Below, in pieces: positions 37,312-48,960 of a DNA stretch of 64,000 nucleotides (position 1 is the stretch's first letter; every line of letters begins with the position of its first letter). The stretch is from positions 186,040,015 to 186,104,014 of the forward strand of contig OY282558.1 of NCBI GenBank assembly GCA_958295665.1. Reading direction: 5' to 3'. Position numbers and translations under genes: made by a program. Under the pieces are notes generated by a model. It had not been told where the DNA came from, did no database searches, and worked only from the letters and a program-made list of their open reading frames with translations. The DNA comes from Tipula vernalis. Its lineage: Eukaryota > Arthropoda > Insecta > Diptera > Tipulidae.

Positions 37312-39944
37312 TAAATTAAAAATTAAATAAAAAAACAAAACAAAAAATCAAAATTATTTCTAGAATAATTCTGTACCAAAACAACGTTGGTTTGAAACTA
37401 TTCATTCCGGAATGAAAATACACGGCATTGTTGTTGTAAAATTCCCAAAGTAAGACTATAAGTATGACAATTTCACAGCTAAAGACTTTTAAATATATGT
37501 TTAATGTAATCAACTTTAAAGAATAAAATTAATTGGATGCTAATCATTTGCCGAACAAAAAGATTCAAATGATATTTTCACTGTAAAAAGAAAATGAAAG
37601 TAGGAACTACTCCACTCTAAAAAATAAAGCAAATCTAAAATTTCATAGCACATTTACAAAGAAAAGTTTCATTTCAGTAACAAATTGAAGAGATTCGAAA
37701 ATTTAAAATACCCAATTTGATATAACGCAAAACGTGGTCGTATTGCTTAACTTTTCCGAAAACCTCATAAAATTTTCTTTACAAAAAAAAAAAAAAAATG
37801 TATTCCCATAAATTTGCCCCATATATTAATTTGTAGGCAATAAATTAATTTTGATGATAATTTTTGTCCCCACTTTATTTTATTTGGTTCCTTAAAGAAC
37901 ATTTTTTGAATAGACATTTGGAATCAGCCAAATATTTTATTTGATACCTAATTTTTGTTTCTAATGGTTGACTCTCAAAACCTTTAATTCAATGATCAAA
38001 AATAATTTTTTGTGTTCCCTTCCAATAGTGCCAAAAAATAATAAATGTTGCCAAATTATTATATTTTGTTCCAGAAAATTAATTTTATGATGCCAAAAAA
38101 TTTGTTTTTTTTGTTGCTCATAAATTTGTGCCGCTTTATTAAGTTTTTGTATCTCAAATATTAATTATTTGTGTGCTACTTTATTGCCAGCCAAAATGTA
38201 ATAACAACAGCAATAAAATGTCACATGTCAGGAATATTGCAAAAATTCACTAAGTTTTAATTGTGAATCAAAACGTAAATTGCTGATATTGTTTGAGATC
38301 TTTTAAATATTGTTTTACACTTTTATTTGAGTGAAACAAGAGCGTAAAATGATTACGTTGTTGCGCGAGAAAGAGAATTGCTAAAAAAGAAACATGTTTG
38401 CGTAATGCATTATATAAAGCATAAAGGCCCATTTGTACTATATAACATAACATGCTATATTACAATGTTATAATTTTTTACGTTACACTACGTTAAATAA
38501 CGTTTTTCATGTTATCCCGGTTTTTTTAAAGATTTTATGGGTTATTGGCGTTCAATCGTAAAAATTATCACGGAAAATAACTTGGTCGCAAGTTGCAAAG
38601 AAAGACGCACGATCAGTGCTAGTGGTGCTGGAGGGCTGGTCGACATATATCGAGGTCAGCAACCTTTTTATGGTAATTGCAATCTTCTTCCAATTTGAAG
38701 GCTTTGCTTGTCATCTGCTGTTTCGTAACCTAAATTTTCGGTAGAACAGTTCAACCAACCCTTTCTTCGCAGGAGCTACTAAATCGTACATATAAACACA
38801 TGGCGTTTGGTTCAAAACCAGCCAAACTTCGCAAGTCAAATAGCGCCCTTAAGGATTCGTAACGGTTTTGTGAATGCTGTTTATTTGTCACTACTTCCCG
38901 CCACAGGGACCTCTTTAGCAATCTATCCACTTTTCAACTGAATAAGCATAATCTCCGCTAAATTGCCAAATAATATCGTAGGTTTATTTTATTTTTGTTG
39001 ACCGTGCTATTTCAAAGTCGGCTAAAACAACATCGTGTAAAAATTTTTTTGGGTGTATTATAAAAAATAAAGTTTTATTAATTTCAAAATAAAAGTAATA
39101 TAATTTAGTTTTTTTTACTTTTCCTACTGACGAATTAAGTCACCAGGGGTGGATTATGAAATCCGTCACTGCTAGCAAAACCGATCGGAAAAGAAACTGT
39201 AGGGACTAATCTTTACTATTCTTCAGAAGTACCGCGTAATTGACTAAACAAAATTTAGTTTACTGACTGAATTCGTAAGACTAAAAAAATTTATTTATTT
39301 TATTACTATTCATACATAATTTTTTATAATTTTTTATTTTCATACATAAATTTGCTGACAAATGAATAAAAGTATACAGTTTTATGTGTAATAAGTTGTT
39401 TTATTTTCTACTACTTTTGATTTGCAAAATGTAGTGATCTACTATAGCCCAAGTATAACAAAACTAAAAACTTCAACCGGTTATCAATTTTTGTCCGGTT
39501 TTCAGACGAAAAAATCGGTAAATGATGAAATTTAGTTCCCAACTTTCAACACAGCAATGGAGGGTGGCGTTGGTATGTACTTTTTTAATTTATGTGTTTA
39601 GTTTTTTGAGAGACGCCATTATGGTTGTTTGTATTTTTTTACGTCCTTACATTTTATTTTTATTTCTCTTGTGCGATCATTTATGCGCGAGAAGTTTGAT
39701 CTAAAAATGTTCTAAATGACGTCACTTAAGGTTAGAACACTTTTAGTAAAAACTTCACACTTCTATATAGAAGTAGGAAGTTTTTACTAAATTTGTTTTA
39801 ACTTTTGATCCATAGTCAAAGTATTAGTGAAAATTAATAATTTACTTACATACATTCAGGCTTACTAATTTAAAAATACAATTTGTGCAATTTAATAAAG
39901 TTTAACATAAATATATGGTAAACGTAGAGCTATTTAAGCCAAAG
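37312..39944. other. No gene recognised; hairpin at 39744-39789
   Basis: AT-rich sequence. At 39744-39789 TAGTAAAAACTTC pairs with its complement around an ACACTTCTATATAGAAGTA stem. From about 37800 to 38190 short phrases of the type 'AATTAATTTTTGTGCC' recur irregularly. Just before 39945 sequence leads directly into the satellite arm of the next element. Confidence 0.4.
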
Positions 39945-42341
39945 GAATTGAGAAGTTCAGGAATACTAAACCAAGTTATCGCTCTTGTACGCACCTGGAA
40001 CTATATTTTTCTGTTAGGCCATTTAGTTTTACACATTCTGGCCCAATTAGAGCTTCCTATCTAGGATATTTGATATCTAAAAATGTGAAAAATCGCTGAT
40101 AAAACCGATACCATACGAATTGAGAAGTTCAGGAATACTAAACCAAGTTATCGCTCTTGTACGCACCTAGAACTATATTTTTCTGTTAGGCCATTTAGTT
40201 TTACACATTCTGGCCCAATTAGAGCTTCCTATCTAGGATATTTGATATCTAAAAATGTGAAAAATCGCTGATAAAACCGATACCATACGAATTGAGAAGT
40301 TCAGGAATACTAAACCAAGTTATCGCTCTTGTACGCACCTAGAACTATATTTTTCTGTTAGGCCATTTAGTTTTACACATTCTGGCCCAATTACAGCTTC
40401 CTATCTTGGATATTTGATATCTAAAAATGCAAAAAATCGCTTATAATACCGATACCATACGAATTGAGAAGTTCAGGAATACTAAACCAAGTTATCGCTC
40501 TTGTACGCACCTGGAACTATATTTTTCTGTTAGGCCATTTAGTTTTACACATTCTGGCCCAATTAGAGCTTCTTATCTTGGATATTTGATATCTAAAAAT
40601 GTGAAAAATCGCTGATAAAACCGATACCATACGAATTGAGAAGTTCAGGAATACTAAACCAAGTTATCGCTCTTGTACGCACCTGGAACTATATTTTTCT
40701 GTTAGACCATTTAGTTTTACACATTCTGGCCCAATTAGAGCTTCCTATCAAGGATATTTGATATCTAAAAATGTGAAAAATCGCTGATAAAACCGATACC
40801 ATACGAATTGAGAAGTTCAGGAATACTAAACCAAGTTATCGCTCTTGTACGCACCTAGAACTATATTTTTCTGTTAGGCCATTTAGTTTTACACATTCTG
40901 GCCCAATTACAGCTTCCTATCTTGGATATTTGATATCTAAAAATGTGAAAAATCGCTAATAAAACCGATACCATACGAATTGAGAAGTTCAGGAATACTA
41001 AACCAAGTTATCGCTCTTGTACGCACCTGGAACTATATTTTTCTGTTAGGCCATTTAGTTTTACACATTCTGGCCCAATTAGAGCTTCCTATCTAGGATA
41101 TTTGATATCTAAAAATGTGAAAAATCGCTGATAAAACCGATACCATACGAATTGAGAAGTTCAGGAATACTAAACCAAGTTATCGCTCTTGTACGCACCT
41201 AGAACTATATTTTTCTGTTAGGCCATTTAGTTTTACACATTCTGGCCCAATTACAGCTTCCTATCTTGGATATTTGATATCTAAAAATGTGAAAAATCGC
41301 TAATAAAACCGATACCATACGAATTGAGAAGTTCAGGAATACTAAACCAAGTTATCGCTCTTTTACGCACCTGGAACTATATTTTTCTGTTAGGCCATTT
41401 AGTTTTACACATTCTGGCCCAATTAGAGCTTCCTATCTTGGATATTTGATATCTAAAAATGCAAAAAATCGCTTATAATACCGATACCATACGAATTGAG
41501 AAGTTCAGGAATACTAAACCAAGTTATCGCTCTTGTACGCACCTGGAACTATATTTTTCTGTTAGGCCATTTAGTTTTACACATTCTGGCCCAATTAGAG
41601 CTTCTTATCTTGGATATTTGATATCTAAAAATGTGAAAAATCGCTGATAAAACCGATACCATACGAATTGAGAAGTTCAGGAATACTAAACCAAGTTATC
41701 GCTCTTGTACGCACCTGGAACTATATTTTTCTGTTAGACCATTTAGTTTTACACATTCTGGCCCAATTAGAGCTTCCTATCATGGATATTTGATATCTAA
41801 AAATGTGAAAAATCGCTGATAAAACCGATACCATACGAATTGAGAAGTTCAGGAATACTAAACCAAGTTATCGCTCTTGTACGCACCTAGAACTATATTT
41901 TTCTGTTAGGCCATTTAGTTTTACACATTCTGGCCCAATTACAGCTTCCTATCTTGGATATTTGATATCTAAAAATGTGAAAAATCGCTAATAAAACCGA
42001 TACCATACGAATTGAGAAGTTCAGGAATACTAAACCAAGTTATCGCTCTTGTACGCACCTAGAACTATATTTTTCTGTTAGGCTATTTAGTTTTACACAT
42101 TCTGACCCAATTAGAGCTTCCTATCTTGGATATTTGATATCTAAAAATGTGAAAAATCGCTGATAAAACCGATACCATACGAATTGAGAAGTTCAGGAAT
42201 ACTAAACCAAGTTATCCCTCTTGTACGCACCTGGAACTATATTTTTCTGTTAGGCCATTTAGTTTTACACATTCTGGCCCAATTACAGCTTCCTATCTTG
42301 GATATTTGATATCTAAATATGTGAAAAATCGCTTATAAAAC
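39945..42341 (+). repeat. Left arm: 14 tandem copies of a 172-bp satellite
   Basis: Units start at GAATTGAGAAGTTCAGG at 39945, 40117, 40290, 40461, 40633, 40805, 40977, 41149, 41321, 41493, 41665, 41837, 42009 and 42181. Variant sites (TAGAAC/TGGAAC, AGGCC/AGACC, ATTAGAGC/ATTACAGC, CTTGG/CTAGG) show that units 4-6 and 10-12 match in order, a higher-order period of 6 units (1032 bp). The open 62-residue frames at 40427 and 41459 are identical for that reason and are not genes, since 172 is not a multiple of 3. Confidence 0.95.
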
Positions 42342-42428
42342 GAATATGAAATCATCTTGATTGTAAAATGTATAAAATAAGTTTTAGTAAGGGTTGGGAA
42401 ATTCATGGACTATTAATAAAAAAAATTT

Positions 42429-44522
42429 TTAAGAACAGTATTTACATTTATTTTCTTTAAAAATTTCTCGTAATTGATTGCACGAACTGTGTATTTTCCT
42501 ATTGCAGCTGTCACATTTTAAAGAGTTATGCTCAGCATCTTTGAAACACATAATGCAATTTTCTTTTGTCGAAGATGATTTTTGCATTATTAGTTTTTTT
42601 AAATATAGTCTATATTTAGATAATGCTTTTAAATATTCCGCGCGTTTTGCTGAATTAATCATTGGTATGTTTTTACTATTTGTAGTAATATCTACGGCAT
42701 AAGCCACTAAAGCTCCACAATTATAATTATCTTTTTGAAGTGGAAGGCTATAGTTGACCTCACTTTTAAAAATGGTTTTCCTAATGTTCCAGAACTCTTC
42801 CAAAGCATTGTAGAATTGTGCTGCTTTCTTAATCAACTCATGGTTAGCAAACCCAGGATTTAACGGATCATATGTTTGTATCGTGCTTTTAATTGTATTG
42901 AGAATAATTACAACCCAATGGTTTCCATTTTGGTGAATTGGAATATATATTATTCTTTTCCCTCTGCATAACTCAGTTAGTTCTGGGTTTCGAGAAAATG
43001 AATAATCTAGTTCATCGTTTAATGCAGCCATTACCTGGTATTGGTCAAGGCAATAATCATTCGTCTGGGATAATAACACATTACATGCTACAAACAGGGC
43101 ATTTGCAGTAAAATATTGTTTATTGTTTAAAGACGAATAACAAATATTTGTCATTCGCACAGGACGCCCAAAATTAAATTCAAATATGTCAAAGCAGTCG
43201 CCTTGCTTTGTCATTGTATCGTAAAAACTCAAACTTTTCCATTCAAAAAAATCAAGTTTTTTTGGTTTTATAATATTTTGCAGAGCATGCCTATCGGAGT
43301 ACTTTGATTTTTTTGGAGCTCGCTTCCCCCACATTTCTTCTAAATCAACATTGCTAGGTTCTTGTTCGTCTCCCCGTTGATTTTTTGGAGTAGGGTTAGG
43401 TGTTTTTTTGTGTAATTGACTTGTCGGAGTTAGCTTTTTCGTTTGCAGAAAAGGTTCAAGTTCTAAAGTATTTAATCGAAGGTTGGTTGTATTTCTAAGT
43501 TCATCGATGAACCGACCCAATTTCATATTTCTCTGTCTTATTAAATTATTTTTTATTAAATTGAACCAATTTTCAATAGTGGCATTAGCTGGCCTGGAAT
43601 TAACACCCATCCTTTTCAAAATTATGGATGCCCATAATGGTAAATAAGAAAAATACTTATTAATACAAAAGACAAAAAAGTCTTTTGAAAAATATTGACT
43701 TGCATTTCCAATTTGATTTTGATGTTCGTGGTTCGCTAATTCTTCCAAAACCTCCAAATTTATTTTATGGTACCTGGTATAGTATGGAGACGCCGTATAG
43801 TTTTCACTTGAGTTTTTCTCTGCTTGCTCTTTGTTGTCCGGTTCATTTTGTACATTGTGAATTTCTACGTTTAAACCACAAGTTTGACGTTCAACATACG
43901 AAATAAATTTCTCATACGCGGCCAAAAACAAATTATGCTTGAATCGAGAGCAACAAATGGTACAAAAAATTTTAAAAAGTTCATCAATTTCTTGCAAATT
44001 GTCACTGTCTAATATCAAGAAAAACATAACCATGATCACTTCCCTTAGATCTCTTTTACAAGTTGTTGCCAATTTTGAATGAATTTGTCGTATTAAAATA
44101 GCCGAAAAATGAGAGCAACAAATAAAAATGCAAATCAGGTCAATATTTGTGTTGTCTCCACACAGAAATTCATAAGTATGATTCAAATAAGGAATAATTT
44201 TCATTCCGTTCATCACTAAAATTACACTGTTAATGAAGACCCAAGACCAATCGCAAACAAAAAACTTTGGTAACATGATTTTGGGGTTTGCCCGTTCAAT
44301 CGATTTTTTCAAATCAATGATGAATTTTGTAATTTCTGCCGTATCGTGTTGACTTGTAATCAATTCACTTATCGGAATTGTGACATTATGGATATTAAAT
44401 AAATAATAAATCCTCGAAAAATTGTGATGAGGACAGCAGTTTGGATTCCGAATTAATCCGCCAGTGGCATCGATGAATACTGGAAGTGCGTTATTTAAAA
44501 TTTGTAGTTTGTCAGTTCTCAT
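42429..44522 (-). CDS. MULE-like transposase fused to Ulp1 protease and PHD finger
   Basis: An intact 697-residue frame from ATG. Residues 1-330 look like a transposase core: D18 (VFIDATGG), D91 (FFVCDWSW), a C135-x2-H138 motif after the second Asp as in MULEs, and E317 (ATIENWFN). A basic, Pro/Lys-rich linker (365-425) follows. Residues 440-640 are a Ulp1/SENP-type cysteine protease with H535 (GNHWVVII), D552 (TYDPLNP), Q596 and C602 (LQKDNYNCGALV). The last 45 residues form a C4HC3 PHD finger (C656, C659, C670, C673, H678, C681, C693, C696). All catalytic and zinc residues are present, so it may be active. It begins inside the stop of the upstream ORF (ATGA overlap). What the protease cuts is unknown. 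Confidence 0.8.
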   Translation of the reverse strand: MRTDKLQILNNALPVFIDATGGLIRNPNCCPHHNFSRIYYLFNIHNVTIPISELITSQHDTAEITKFIIDLKKSIERANPKIMLPKFFVCDWSWVFINSVILVMNGMKIIPYLNHTYEFLCGDNTNIDLICIFICCSHFSAILIRQIHSKLATTCKRDLREVIMVMFFLILDSDNLQEIDELFKIFCTICCSRFKHNLFLAAYEKFISYVERQTCGLNVEIHNVQNEPDNKEQAEKNSSENYTASPYYTRYHKINLEVLEELANHEHQNQIGNASQYFSKDFFVFCINKYFSYLPLWASIILKRMGVNSRPANATIENWFNLIKNNLIRQRNMKLGRFIDELRNTTNLRLNTLELEPFLQTKKLTPTSQLHKKTPNPTPKNQRGDEQEPSNVDLEEMWGKRAPKKSKYSDRHALQNIIKPKKLDFFEWKSLSFYDTMTKQGDCFDIFEFNFGRPVRMTNICYSSLNNKQYFTANALFVACNVLLSQTNDYCLDQYQVMAALNDELDYSFSRNPELTELCRGKRIIYIPIHQNGNHWVVIILNTIKSTIQTYDPLNPGFANHELIKKAAQFYNALEEFWNIRKTIFKSEVNYSLPLQKDNYNCGALVAYAVDITTNSKNIPMINSAKRAEYLKALSKYRLYLKKLIMQKSSSTKENCIMCFKDAEHNSLKCDSCNRKIHSSCNQLREIFKENKCKYCS

Positions 44523-45484
44523 GGTATGTATTTATCTTGTGGAAACTGGTTCCCAAATCGTGAGAAAGCATCGGCTATTTCACAACCTTTAATTAGATCT
44601 TGCTCTAACAATCTTTCGGAACGAGCTTTCCTTAAAACACTTGGCTTTACTAGTGACTGGGTATTACCTGAACATAATAATGACTTATCCACACTGACAT
44701 TATTTTCAAGGTACGCTTGATACGGTAAAAGATGTCTCATGGTATTTTGGAGTTCTTTTCGCCATTCACCTCTAAGTTGTGTAAATTCTTTATATAATCC
44801 ATGAGTTTGAACATCTTCGCCTTGAGTAAGCATTTCCATACAATGCCCGTGAATAAGAAATTTATATTTCTGCTTGTGACTGCGATATTTACAATGGGCA
44901 TATTGTACAATTTTGTTTTCCTTTTTACTAAAATTAAGCACTCTGAAAGTTAAAACGCAAGTATTTTTAATTTCAATTAATGCCTTTCGAATACTAATTC
45001 TTAGCGATCCCCTTGTCCAATCTCCGAAAACGTCTACAGAAATGTTCATAAAGCCTCTTGACACCCATTCATTTTTAGGTGGGCTAACAATTATCATGGG
45101 GCACATATTAATGTCAATATATTGTGCCGATAAGGCGATGTTTATGTTATTCGTAGAATTTTGTGACATTATCGATGGACATGTTTCATTTGCTTGAGAT
45201 ACTATACTATTAGTTGTGTTGTTGTCACCATTCATATTATTACATTCGACCTCTTTTTCCGGCAGCGTTAAAAAATCAAGAGGGCGGTTATTTACTGCTC
45301 GTTGGAACTCAGATACGCCTTCATTATGCAGAGCACTAGTAGATAAGAGCACACTAGAAGCTTTTTCGTGACGAACATCAAATACATCCTGTAATTGACC
45401 AACCTTACTTTTTATATTTCGTAGCCATACAATGTAAATTTGCATCCTATTAGCAGAATTATCCGAGACTTTTAATTTTTGCAC
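44519..45484 (-). CDS. N-terminal ORF of the satellite-armed transposon, zinc-binding
   Basis: A 321-residue frame, 3' end overlapping the transposase ATG by four bases (ATGA). Residues 170-215 have a Cys/His cluster (C176, H197, C198, H203, then KQKYKFLI) similar in style to FLYWCH/GCM/WRKY-type zinc modules that precede MULE cores. A conserved-looking segment LRGEWRKELQNTMRHLLPYQ and a basic patch (LRKARSERLLEQD) follow. The frame opens with GTG and the first ATG is codon 14; an upstream ATG at about 45497 is in another frame, so an intron or a 1-base change near 45480 is possible. Together with the downstream ORF it may be one protein made through splicing or frameshifting. Confidence 0.65.
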   Translation of the reverse strand: MQKLKVSDNSANRMQIYIVWLRNIKSKVGQLQDVFDVRHEKASSVLLSTSALHNEGVSEFQRAVNNRPLDFLTLPEKEVECNNMNGDNNTTNSIVSQANETCPSIMSQNSTNNINIALSAQYIDINMCPMIIVSPPKNEWVSRGFMNISVDVFGDWTRGSLRISIRKALIEIKNTCVLTFRVLNFSKKENKIVQYAHCKYRSHKQKYKFLIHGHCMEMLTQGEDVQTHGLYKEFTQLRGEWRKELQNTMRHLLPYQAYLENNVSVDKSLLCSGNTQSLVKPSVLRKARSERLLEQDLIKGCEIADAFSRFGNQFPQDKYIP

Positions 45485-46398
45485 AAATTTCCGTCATAAT
45501 CACAGATTTATTGCGAGAACGAGGAAGTTTACAGTTTTGTAAATTTCCATTAAACAAAGATATCAACACATTTTTTAGTATGTATATTCGGATTTATTTT
45601 GGTATCGGTCTTATTTCCTTCGAATTTTGAACACTTTTTACGCTTTAAATTATGCTTCATGTTGAACTAAAAATGTATCACTAACACACTAAAAAATTTA
45701 ATTTTCTGAAAACAAGACACTATACACTTCGTAGTAATAAAAATTGGAAATTAATTGTTGTAAATCAAGTGGAGAGTATTTTTTTTAATTCACAATATTT
45801 TTACAATTTATCGCAGTATCTCTTACTCACTGAATTCTGTTTAAATACACACTAATTCATAACTGTACGTATAAATTATTATTTAACGAAAGTATTATTT
45901 CACTAACTTACAATAAATTATCAGGTTGTCTGGAAAACTACTTTATGTGTTCACACACACTTAGAAAACACTAATTCAAAATACACGGCCACCAAAAATA
46001 CGGCCACAAACTCAATTTACTATACTGACTTTCAAAACTGCATATGAACATATTTTACGAACCTTCTAAATAACTCCATTTATTATAAAAACACACCAAC
46101 CAAAATTCCTTTTTCTATAATTTTCCGTATTTCAAAACTGTAAAAACGGTTTTAACGAACAATAATTACGAAGAAAAAATAATTTTTGTTTTTTTGTTGT
46201 ATTAATAATAATATTAAATGGTATTTGCAGGCCATATTGCTGGCTCGTACCAGCTTAACAAATGAACCCCGTAGGTTTCGATGCCAGAATTGTTCTTCGT
46301 ATAGTCGCAGACAACCGGGAGAGGCTAACTCGTTCAGGGCGGAGACATCGCCGCGACCTCTGCTTCTACCAAAAGTGCTTCGCCTCCAGCACTAAGCA
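45485..46398. other. Core 5' region of the transposon with a GC-rich island
   Basis: Presumed promoter and leader of the minus-strand ORFs, AT-rich from 45485 to 46220. At about 46250-46395 the base use changes abruptly to GC-rich (for example GGGCGGAGACATCGCCGCGA) and a plus frame encodes an Arg-rich stretch (DNRERLTRSGRRHRRDL). It lies directly against the right satellite arm. Origin unknown; it may be captured sequence or a regulatory island. Confidence 0.45.
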
Positions 46399-48945
46399 GT
46401 TTTATAAGAGATTTTTCACATTTTTAGATATCAAATATCCAAGATAGGAAGCTCTAATTGGGCCAGAATGTGTAAAACTAAATGGTCTAACAGAAAAATA
46501 TAGTTCCAGGTGCGTACAAGAGCGACAACTTGGTTTAGTATTCCTGAACTTCTCAATTCGTATGGTATCGGTTTTATCAGCGATTTTTCACATTTTTAGA
46601 TATCAAATATCCAAGATAGGAAGCTGTAATTGGGCCAGAATGTGTAAAACTAAATGGCCTAACAGAAAAATATAGTTCTAGGTGCGTACAAGAGCGATAA
46701 CTTGGTTTAGTATTCCTGAATTTCTCAATTCGTATGGTATCGGTTTTATCAGCGATTTTTCACATTTTTAGATATCAAATATCCTAGATAGGAAGCTCTA
46801 ATTGGGCCAGAATGCGTAAAACTAAATGGCCTAACAGAAAAATATAGTTCTAGGTGCGTACAAGAGCGATAACTTGGTTTAGTATTCCTGAACTTCTCAA
46901 TTCGTATGGTATCGGTTTTATCAGCGATTTTTCACATTTTTATATATCAAATATCTTAGATAGGAAGCTCTAATTGGGCCAAAATGTGTAAAACTAAATG
47001 GCCTAACAGAAAAATATAGTTCTAGGTGCGTACAAGAGCGATAACTTGGTTTAGTATTCCTGAACTTCTCAATTCGTATGGTATCGGTTTTATCAGCGAT
47101 TTTTCACATTTTTATATATCAAATATCTTAGATAGGAAGCTCTAATTGGGCCAGAATGTGTAAAACTAAATGGCCTAACAGAAAAATATAGTTCTAGGTG
47201 CGTACAAGAGCGATAACTTGGTTTAGTATTCCTGAACTTCTCAATTCGTATGGTATCGGTTTTATCAGCGATTTTTCACATTTTTATATATCAAATATCT
47301 TAGATAGGAAGCTCTAATTGGGCCAAAATGTGTAAAACTAAATGGCCTAACAGAAAAATATAGTTCTAGGTGCGTACAAGAGCGATAACTTGGTTTAGTA
47401 TTCCTGAACTTCTCAATTCGTATGGTATCGGTTTTATCAGCGATTTTTCACATTTTTAGATATCAAATATCCAAGATAGGAAGCTGTAATTGGGCCAGAA
47501 TGTGTAAAACTAAATGGCCTAACAGAAAAATATAGTTCTAGGTGCGTACAAGAGCGATAACTTGGTTTAGTATTCCTGAACTTCTCAATTTGTATGGTAT
47601 CGGTTTTATCAGCGATTTTTCACATTTTTAGATATCAAATATCCAAGATAGGAAGCTGTAATTGGGCCAGAATGTGTAAAACTAAATGGCCCAACAGAAA
47701 AATATAGTTCCAGGTGCGTACAAGAGCGATAACTTGGTTTAGTATTCCTGAACTTCTTAATTCGTATGGTATCGGTTTTATAAGCGATTTTTTGTATTTT
47801 TAGATATCAAATATCCAAGATAGGAAGCTCTAATTGGGCCAGAATGTGTAAAACTAAATGACATAACAGAAAAATATAGTTCCAGGTGCGTACAAGAGGG
47901 ATAACTTGGTTTAGTATTCCTGAACTTCTCAATTCGTATGGTATCGGTTTTATTAGCGATTTTTTGCATTTTTAGATATCAAATATCCAAGATAGGAAGC
48001 TCTAATTGGGCCAGAATGTGTAAAACTAAATGGTCTAACAGAAAAATATAGTTCCAGGTGCGTATAAGAGCGATAACTTGGTTTAGTATTCCTGAACTTC
48101 TCAATTCGTATGGTATCGGTTTTATCAGCGATTTTTCACATTTTTAGATATCAAATAGTCTAGATAGGAAACTGTAATTGGGCCAGAATGTGTAAAACTA
48201 AATGGCCTAACAGAAAAATATAGTTCCAGGTACGTACAAGAGGGATAACTTGGTTTAGTATTCCTGAACTTCTCAATTCGTATGGTATCGGTTTTATTAG
48301 CGATTTTTTGCATTTTTAGATATCAAATATCCAAGATAGGAAGCTCTTATTGGGCCAGAATGTGTAAAACTAAATGGTCTAACAGAAAAATATAGTTCCA
48401 GGTGCGTACAAGAGCGATAACTTGGTTTAGTATTCCTGAACTTCTCAATTCGTATGGTATCGGTTTTATTAGAGATTTTTCACATTTTTAGATATCAAAT
48501 ATCCAAGATAGGAAGCTGTAGTTGGGCCAGAATGTGTAAAACTAAATGGCCTAACAGAAAAATATAGTTCTAGGTGCGTACAAGAGCGATAACTTGGTTT
48601 AGTATTCCTGAACTTCTCAATTCGTATGGTATCGGTTTTATTAGCGATTTTTTGCATTTTTAGATATCAAATATCCAAGATAGGAAGCTCTAATTGGGCC
48701 AGAATGTGTAAAACTAAATGGTCTAACAGAAAAATATAGTTCCAGGTGCGTACAAGAGCGATAACTTGGTTTAGTATTCCTGAACTTCTCAATTCGTATG
48801 GTATCGGTTTTATCAGCGATTTTTCACATTTTTAGATATCAAATATCCAAGATAGGAAGCTGTAATTGGGCCAGAATGTGTAAAACTAAATGGCCTAACA
48901 GAAAAATATAGTTTCAGGTGCGTTCAAAAGCTATAAATTTTAGTT
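46399..48945 (-). repeat. Right arm: about 15 inverted copies of the 172-bp satellite
   Basis: The same 172-bp unit as the left arm, in opposite orientation. The marker TATGGTATCGG recurs about every 172 bases from 46561 to 48797. The last unit, towards 48945, diverges (GTTTCAGGTGCGTTCAAAAGC) and then leaves the family near 48960 (CTTCTCTAGTTATT). Its variants (ATATATCAAATATCTTAG units at 46940-47300) form their own local pattern, so the two arms have been homogenised separately. Confidence 0.93.
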
Positions 48946-48960
48946 AGGTTGTTGAACTTC

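Larger units (their letters stand above)
39945..48945 (-). mobile_element. Satellite-armed composite transposon (FB/NOF-like, MULE-Ulp1-PHD)
   Basis: Two inverted arrays of a 172-bp tandem repeat (39945-42341 and 46399-48945) flank a unique core of about 4.06 kb. Both arrays stop at the same internal base of the unit (after GCTTATAAAAC on the left, CTCTTATAAAAC inverted on the right), so the arms are symmetric. The core carries two minus-strand ORFs coding for a MULE-like transposase with Ulp1 and PHD domains. The general plan is that of FB-NOF and Tetris foldback elements of Drosophila, whose arms also contain tandem repeats. No certain target duplication was found at the outer edges. Confidence 0.75.

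Noticed and set aside
40427..40615. Identical 62-residue frames at 40427 and 41459 and similar ones at 47778-48657, suggestive of a repeated small gene
   Set aside because: They are products of the 172-bp satellite; the unit length is not a multiple of 3 and most units are not open.
39945..42341. Possible CRISPR-like array because of regular repeats
   Set aside because: Units abut with no variable spacers, and the DNA is clearly eukaryotic.
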